Shown here one piece after another: positions 59,164 through 64,000 of a stretch of DNA of 64,000 bases (within the stretch, counting starts at the first letter, position 1; each line of letters starts with the position of its first letter). Both the position numbers and the translations under genes were made by a program. The DNA comes from Syncephalis fuscata. Taxonomy: Eukaryota; Zoopagomycota; Zoopagomycetes; Zoopagales; Piptocephalidaceae. Under the pieces are notes generated by a model. It was not told the DNA's origin. It searched no databases and was given only the letters and a program-made list of their open reading frames with translations. The stretch is from assembly GCA_025786725.1 (NCBI GenBank), contig JAHLTZ010000041.1:62001-126000 (forward strand), written 5' to 3'.

Positions 59164-60865
59164 ATGTCTACTGTCGAAAAGTCTGAAGCGCCTGTGGTCG
59201 ACGCCACCATCAATAACTCGGATGTCGTAACCAAGTATACCAAGGCGGCCGATATTGCTAATCGTACGTCATGGCTATTTTACGAATTTAATTGTATTTA
59301 TATCTAGAAATGTATTTTTCTCACGATAGGTGCATTGGCCAAAGTGACCGAAGCCTGTGTTGCTGATGCCAAACTCATCGATGTATGTAACATTGGTGAT
59401 GAGTTTATTACAGCTGAACTCAAGGGTGTGTATGCAAAAGGCAAGGTACCAAAGGGTAAGTAAATAGTTAGGGGTATATTGAAAGTTTTATTAAATATTG
59501 ATAACATGTATATGTAATGTTATGTGTGTGTACGGCCAGGCATTGCATTCCCAACTACAGTGACACCTAATCATATTGTGTGCCACTTGAATCCTCTCGC
59601 CAACGACCCCGAGGCCAACATAACAATTGCCGATGGTGATGTGTTGAAGATGTAAGTGCATTATGAATAGACTGTAGATTTGCTAAACAAATTGATTTAC
59701 GGCCTATTAGTGTATTGGGTGCGCAAATTGATGGATTCTGTGCAGTTGCTGGCCACACTATTGTGGTTGGTGCTTCTGAGGTTAGTTATTAAGTTATAAA
59801 ACAGCACCTATACACTGTTAATACTTATGGCATCACCACTGACTATGACGTATAGGCCAGTCCAGTGACAGGTGCTAAAGCCGATGTTATCACTGCCGCC
59901 CATGTTGCTGGCGAGGCCGTACTACGTATGATGACACCAGGTCGCTCAGTAAGTGTACAGGCGTGTTTTAAATACACGTTTATATTGTTTCGCTTTCTAA
60001 TAATACCAATCGCCCAATGGTTAGAACAAATCCATTACCGAGACAGTCGATAAGATTGCCGCTGCCTATAATGTAAAGGCCGTCGAAGGTATGATGTCTT
60101 ATCAACAAGAGCAGAATGAAGTTGATGGTGGAAAGAGCATCATTTTGAATCCAAATGAGCAACAACGCCGTGACTATAAGGAGGAGAAGATTGAAGCCGG
60201 TGAGGTCTACTGCATTGACATGATCATGTCAACTGGTGATGGCAAGGTAGGAACAAAGACTAGCGAATCTGGTAATACAATGACTAACGCGTACAATGGT
60301 ATTTGTTATAGGCCCGCCCTTCGCAAATGCGTACAACGATCTACAAGAAGACCAATAACAACTACCAACTTAAGGTGGCTGCTTCTCGTGTTCTATTTAG
60401 CGAGATTAAGCAAAAGTTTGGCAACTTCCCCTTCACTCTACGGTAAGTTTATTATTAGCCATTAACTATCGCCGTAGTAACGATTCATCCATTATGACAG
60501 CGCTCTTGAGGATAGCAACAAGGCACGCTTGGCAATTCCAGAGTGCACCAAGACAGGTGTCATTTATCCATATCCAATCTTTGTAGAGAAAACTGGTAAT
60601 TGAATATAGCACTCAATGACAAGCAACTGGCCTGTACTAATTTAACGCTTGGCTACTAGGTGATACGGTTGCTCAAATCCAGTATACCGTGTTTGTTACA
60701 GCCAACGGACCTGTACGCATTACCAGCACGCCTGCATTGGACACTGCCGTCATTCAGTCAGAACAGAAGATTGAAGATGAGGAGATTAACGCACTATTGG
60801 CCCAAACATTGGCCAAGAAGAAGAAGAAGAACAAGAAGCGATCCGGTAAATCAACCACGGCCTAG
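59164..60865 (+). CDS. PA2G4/EBP1-like, methionine aminopeptidase fold
   Basis: Nine exons: 59164..59263, 59330..59455, 59540..59651, 59711..59780, 59856..59948, 60025..60246, 60312..60442, 60501..60595, 60660..60865; 384 residues (human PA2G4 394), no frame break. Family blocks: KYTKAADIANRALAKV, GIAFPTTVTPNHIVCHL, GDVLKIVLGAQIDGF, AHVAGEAVLRMMTPGRS, VEGMMSYQQEQ and a poly-Lys end (KKKKKNKKRSGK). The pita-bread fold is kept but, as in EBP1, metal-binding residues of true aminopeptidases look altered, so it is expected to be non-catalytic. It is a ribosome- and nucleolus-associated factor docking near the peptide exit tunnel. Confidence 0.95.
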
Positions 60866-62199
60866 AGGTGAAACCAAGTGTGCCAAGCTGTCTGTAAACA
60901 CGTCTACCTATTTATTCATCCTATAGGTAGATGATGCTACAGCAATGTAGTGGCGATAATAGTGGTAATCTAAGAATAGTATTGAATAGAGTATGAAGCC
61001 ATTGGATCCAGATAGGCCATTACCACTATTTTTTTACCTAGTCTCAAATTATTATCCAGTAACAAGATGTCGAATTTCTTGGTTGTTTTGTTACTATTCG
61101 CACATACACATTCTTTTAGTCGTACGAGAACAATAAAATTGATAATAAACCCATATTAAATACAATGATAATTGAATTGAATTGAATATAATAAAATTGT
61201 TATAACAAAAACGATTGTAATAATTAGTATTATGATGAGTATTAAATAAAGCTCGCTGTTTACTAAATATGATACTATTAGTGTTATTAGTATGCTTTTT
61301 ATCAGTGTAATGAGCATTGGTATTTGTTATTGTAATAATTAGTGTAATCAGTGTTCGTTATCAGCATTATTGGTATAGTTAACACTCTTTATTGTTAGTA
61401 TTCGTATAATAGAGTTTCGACAATCATATCCATTAACAAAGAATAGCGCGTGAAAATACCAATAATCTCACAATGGAGGCAGCGTACAAGGGGTAAATAC
61501 ACTCTTGAATGGAGATTCAAGTTTCAGATTGAACGGAATAGAAACAAAAATCCAACTAACCAACCAGTTGTGCAATGACAAAGGCCATGCATTGGGCCGT
61601 GGCAACATATGGTTAGTTAGCTGTACAGCGAACAGACGAAGCAACAGGTGTGTACGGATCAAGGCAGTCAAGGTGAGCAGATGGCAGCAATACACGTTGC
61701 CCGAAACTATTGCCGATGCATGGATAGGCTAGCAGGTATTTACTGCATAGTCTATGTTAGGGCAATGTTTCAACTTGGTGTATCGTGTGCTGTTCATTGC
61801 TATTCCAGATGCATCCGATACTCCGTACTTTTCCCGTCCTCTCTACTTCAATTTACTATATATACTCGTGCATCCCGACACCCAGCCTTGTGCTGAGTCA
61901 CATATTCACTCGTTTATTAAGCTGTGCTATCACGGCTTCCACATTTGCATTATTGCTGCATTCTCTTTTGTTTTCGTTCTCACTACTCTAGCACTTTGAT
62001 TCGGTCCTCTTTTCATTTAAATTGATCGTGTGCGCGACTCATTGCGATATCATATCATACATATCGATTTATCTCACTACCGATAAGCATTCTGCACCAC
62101 AACAACTCAACGCTCCTTCCATCTATCACTAGGCATATAAACCGCGTACGACGATTTGATTCGTAGCTTTATTCAACACTATCCAACAACAACGACAAC
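60866..62199. other. Long intergenic, cell-wall gene promoter
   Basis: AT-rich up to about 61440. A more GC-balanced stretch (61460-61740) has overlapping frames on both strands and no family signature. A TATAAA box is at 62136-62141, about 60 bp before the next ATG. Confidence 0.55.
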
Positions 62200-62699
62200 A
62201 TGCGTTTCTCGGCTCATACTCTTGCATTGGCCTGCCTCTTGGCTGTAGCCTTGTCTGCAGCGACCGAAGCTGTCCCTCAAGATGGTGGTAAAGGCTTACT
62301 GGGCTCACTTCTAGACACTAAAAGTGGTAAGTACTTTTATCTAACAGTGCATCTTTTTTTTGCATGCTGGTCAAGGGGAAGGCGTGGTTATGGTAAACTA
62401 TAAATAGCACAGTAGAGAAAAGAAAAAAGGCGAATAGCTAAGTTGGTATTGGTTACGCAGTATACCGATAAGATCTACAATTTAATTATAGTGTGTGTGA
62501 ATGGATGTGCGTATTGTTGGTGTTGTTTTCTATTTCTGTCTTCTTTTTTTGTTTGGTACACGTTTTTGACTGTATTTTTTCTGTTCTCCTATTTTGTTCT
62601 ATTCATAGTACCCTCAACTGGTGCTGGCACCGGTTCCCCTGCTGTAACTAATAGTGGTAGTCATGCACCTTCATCAGGTAATGCTCCACCCAATGCTGG

Positions 62700-62730
<31 letters not shown>

Positions 62731-63273
62731 GATACGACCAATCCTCTACATGATGCATTCTCAAAACTTACCAATGGATCTTCTGTGCCCTTACCTGTTG
62801 TAGGCGACAAGAACACATCCTCGCAAACTGGCTCTACCCCGGCTACCGGAACCGATTCATCATCATCGTCGTCGTCTTCATCGTCATCATCATCGAGCAA
62901 GAGCTCGTCGAGCTCGTCGAGCTCATCAAGCTCTTCCAATGGCTCGACCTCGACTAAAACAAGTACATCAACAAGCAAGTCCGAAACCATTAACACCGGT
63001 ACTGATGGCGGTACTACTACCTCAGGCAGCGATGGTGGTGTAACCGTTCAACCACCAACACAAACAACGACAGATAGCAACAACAAAATTGTGGTTATTA
63101 CACCAACCCAGACAATTCTCGTTCCCGCTAGTAAGAAGCTGAACTCAAATGCTGGCGACTCTGACAATGGAGCTGTTGGCAACAACACTCCATTCGGTAG
63201 CAGCGGTTCGATGTTCTCCGTCTTTACTGTAGGCGGTCTATTGCTTAGTGGCTGGATGGCTATTGGTGTATAG
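62200..63273 (+). CDS. Ser/Thr-rich secreted protein, probable GPI anchor
   Basis: Two exons, 62200..62326 and 62609..63273, 263 residues. It has a signal peptide (MRFSAHTLALACLLAVALSA, then ATEA). A Thr10 run encoded by ACT repeats and a Ser tract with two Ser runs split by a Lys follow. The C-terminus is SGSMFSVFTVGGLLLSGWMA and three more residues, preceded by Gly/Ser/Asn residues (GNNTPFGSSG), a typical GPI-attachment layout. Such proteins sit on the plasma membrane or cell wall and are heavily O-mannosylated. No catalytic domain is present. The 282-nt intron is three to five times longer than others in the window and is T-rich towards its 3' end. The TATA box is placed normally. Confidence 0.85.
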
Positions 63274-63825
63274 TGCACTTTTACTACCTAGAATTCATTG
63301 ATTTATTCAATGTAAATAGTGCAAAGTATTTCCATATGATGTTATCCAATAAAGTTTATGCCTAAAATACTTATCTGAGCATTTTGACCAATGTCACTAA
63401 AGTAGTTCACACTAAGCAAATGGCTATATTTAGCAATATTGGATTATTTAACCTTGTATTTATTATAGCGGCTAATGATTTATTCATAAACAGTAAATTG
63501 TATAACAATGTTAAATGACCCACAATACATGTTCATTATCGTGACAACATTAGCAGAAATAAATAAGAAAATTAAATAAGCTATTGCTATTATTGTTAAA
63601 GTAAATGTAAGATGTTAATGTTTGCAAAAAGAATATTCAGTTAGTAAGCTAAATGGTACAATATATTGCAATGCAAATCAACTGGCTGTGTATTACATTA
63701 TTGAACTATGTAACAAGATTTATAATTAAAATAACGTAATATTGATGGCCACAACTATTTGATCAACGTAAACTGCTTTAGTAATGCCGTCCGGGATGCT
63801 CAAGGCCAATGCACTTTTAATTTAT
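63274..63825. other. AT-rich 3' region
   Basis: AATAAAG at about 63349-63355 is a likely polyadenylation signal for the Ser/Thr-rich gene. Nothing else is recognised. Confidence 0.5.
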
Positions 63826-64000
63826 AGCATATTGAAGAAATAAGAGTACAAGTGGCGTTGTTTTTGCGGAGAATGCAGGATCAAGGTGTATCAACGCTAA
63901 GATTGACAACTATCATTGCTATTGCCATGAAACTATTAATGTACACATCCATATGGATGATTGCAAATAAGGCCAGGCGCATTAAGAATCATCCTGGAAT
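63826..64000 (+). pseudogene. Possible transposase fragment at window edge
   Basis: After a TTTATAG acceptor-like site a plus frame is open to the window end: EIRVQVALFLRRMQDQGVST, then LRLTTIIAIAMK and ANKARRIKNHP. The VQVA-FLRRM-GVSTLRL pattern recalls the helix-turn-helix region ahead of the DDE domain in fungal Harbinger-type transposases. It is incomplete and could be chance; the sequence beyond the window would decide. Confidence 0.3.

Noticed and set aside
61468-61732. Overlapping frames of 75 codons on both strands
   Set aside because: Neither shows a domain or splice context; the two compete for the same bases.

Overview
The window looks like nuclear DNA of an early-diverging (zygomycete-grade) fungus. 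The genes are dense in introns, mostly 45-85 nt, with GTAAGT-type donors and TAG/CAG acceptors. Intergenic DNA is very AT-rich. Several genes belong to fungus-typical families (Oca1-like, Iml2-like, Skg3/Caf120-like, Ypr097w-like PX protein), and tRNA-Ser, tRNA-Leu and tRNA-Val genes are eukaryotic in form. A Zoopagomycota- or Mucoromycota-type host is an inference; no rRNA or mitochondrial marker is present.

Layout. 1-12 kb: a COPS9-tailed protein (-), the 3' part of an unrecognised gene (-), a large multi-pass membrane protein (-), an Oca1-like pseudophosphatase (+), a PIF1 helicase (+) and a coiled-coil protein (-). 13.8-19.2 kb: a secreted protein-kinase-like gene (-), tRNA-Ser and a 12-exon cytochrome P450 (-). 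19.7-26.6 kb: an inverted-repeat element, an Iml2/TTC39-like gene (+) and a 2.3-kb near-palindrome. 26.7-31.9 kb: a TTC36-like TPR protein (-), an MT-A70 methyltransferase-family protein (+), a stand-alone ABC ATPase (-) and tRNA-Leu. 32-36 kb is AT-rich, with a second inverted-repeat element and tRNA-Val. 36.9-46.8 kb: a Skg3/Caf120-like PH protein (-) and a PX/DUF3818 protein (+), head to head. 47-53.4 kb: two more inverted-repeat elements flanking the most unusual locus. 53.9-60.9 kb: a housekeeping cluster with DRG1 GTPase (+), OST4 (-), its predicted partner DFRP1/Tma46 (+), HAM1/ITPA (-) and PA2G4/EBP1 (+). 62.2-63.3 kb: a Ser/Thr-rich probable GPI-anchored protein (+). The right edge holds a possible transposase fragment.

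The standout is a minus-strand gene at about 48.37-51.08 kb. A signal-peptide exon is followed by 27 tandem units of about 83 bp. Every unit carries the same arrangement: a 3' splice site, exactly three nucleotides, then a 5' splice site. Joined, the 27 three-nucleotide micro-exons would encode a 27-residue segment. In the frame set by the signal-peptide exon the segment is Cys/Pro-rich; in the next frame it is wholly hydrophobic. In one recently duplicated block of units, introns are nearly identical while three of four micro-exons differ. I know of no described gene with a run of single-codon exons this long.

About ten coding exons, spread over six or seven genes, need one extra base to stay in frame. 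These are most simply single-base deletions in the assembly consensus. They are flagged gene by gene because they matter for frame calls, including that of the micro-exon gene.
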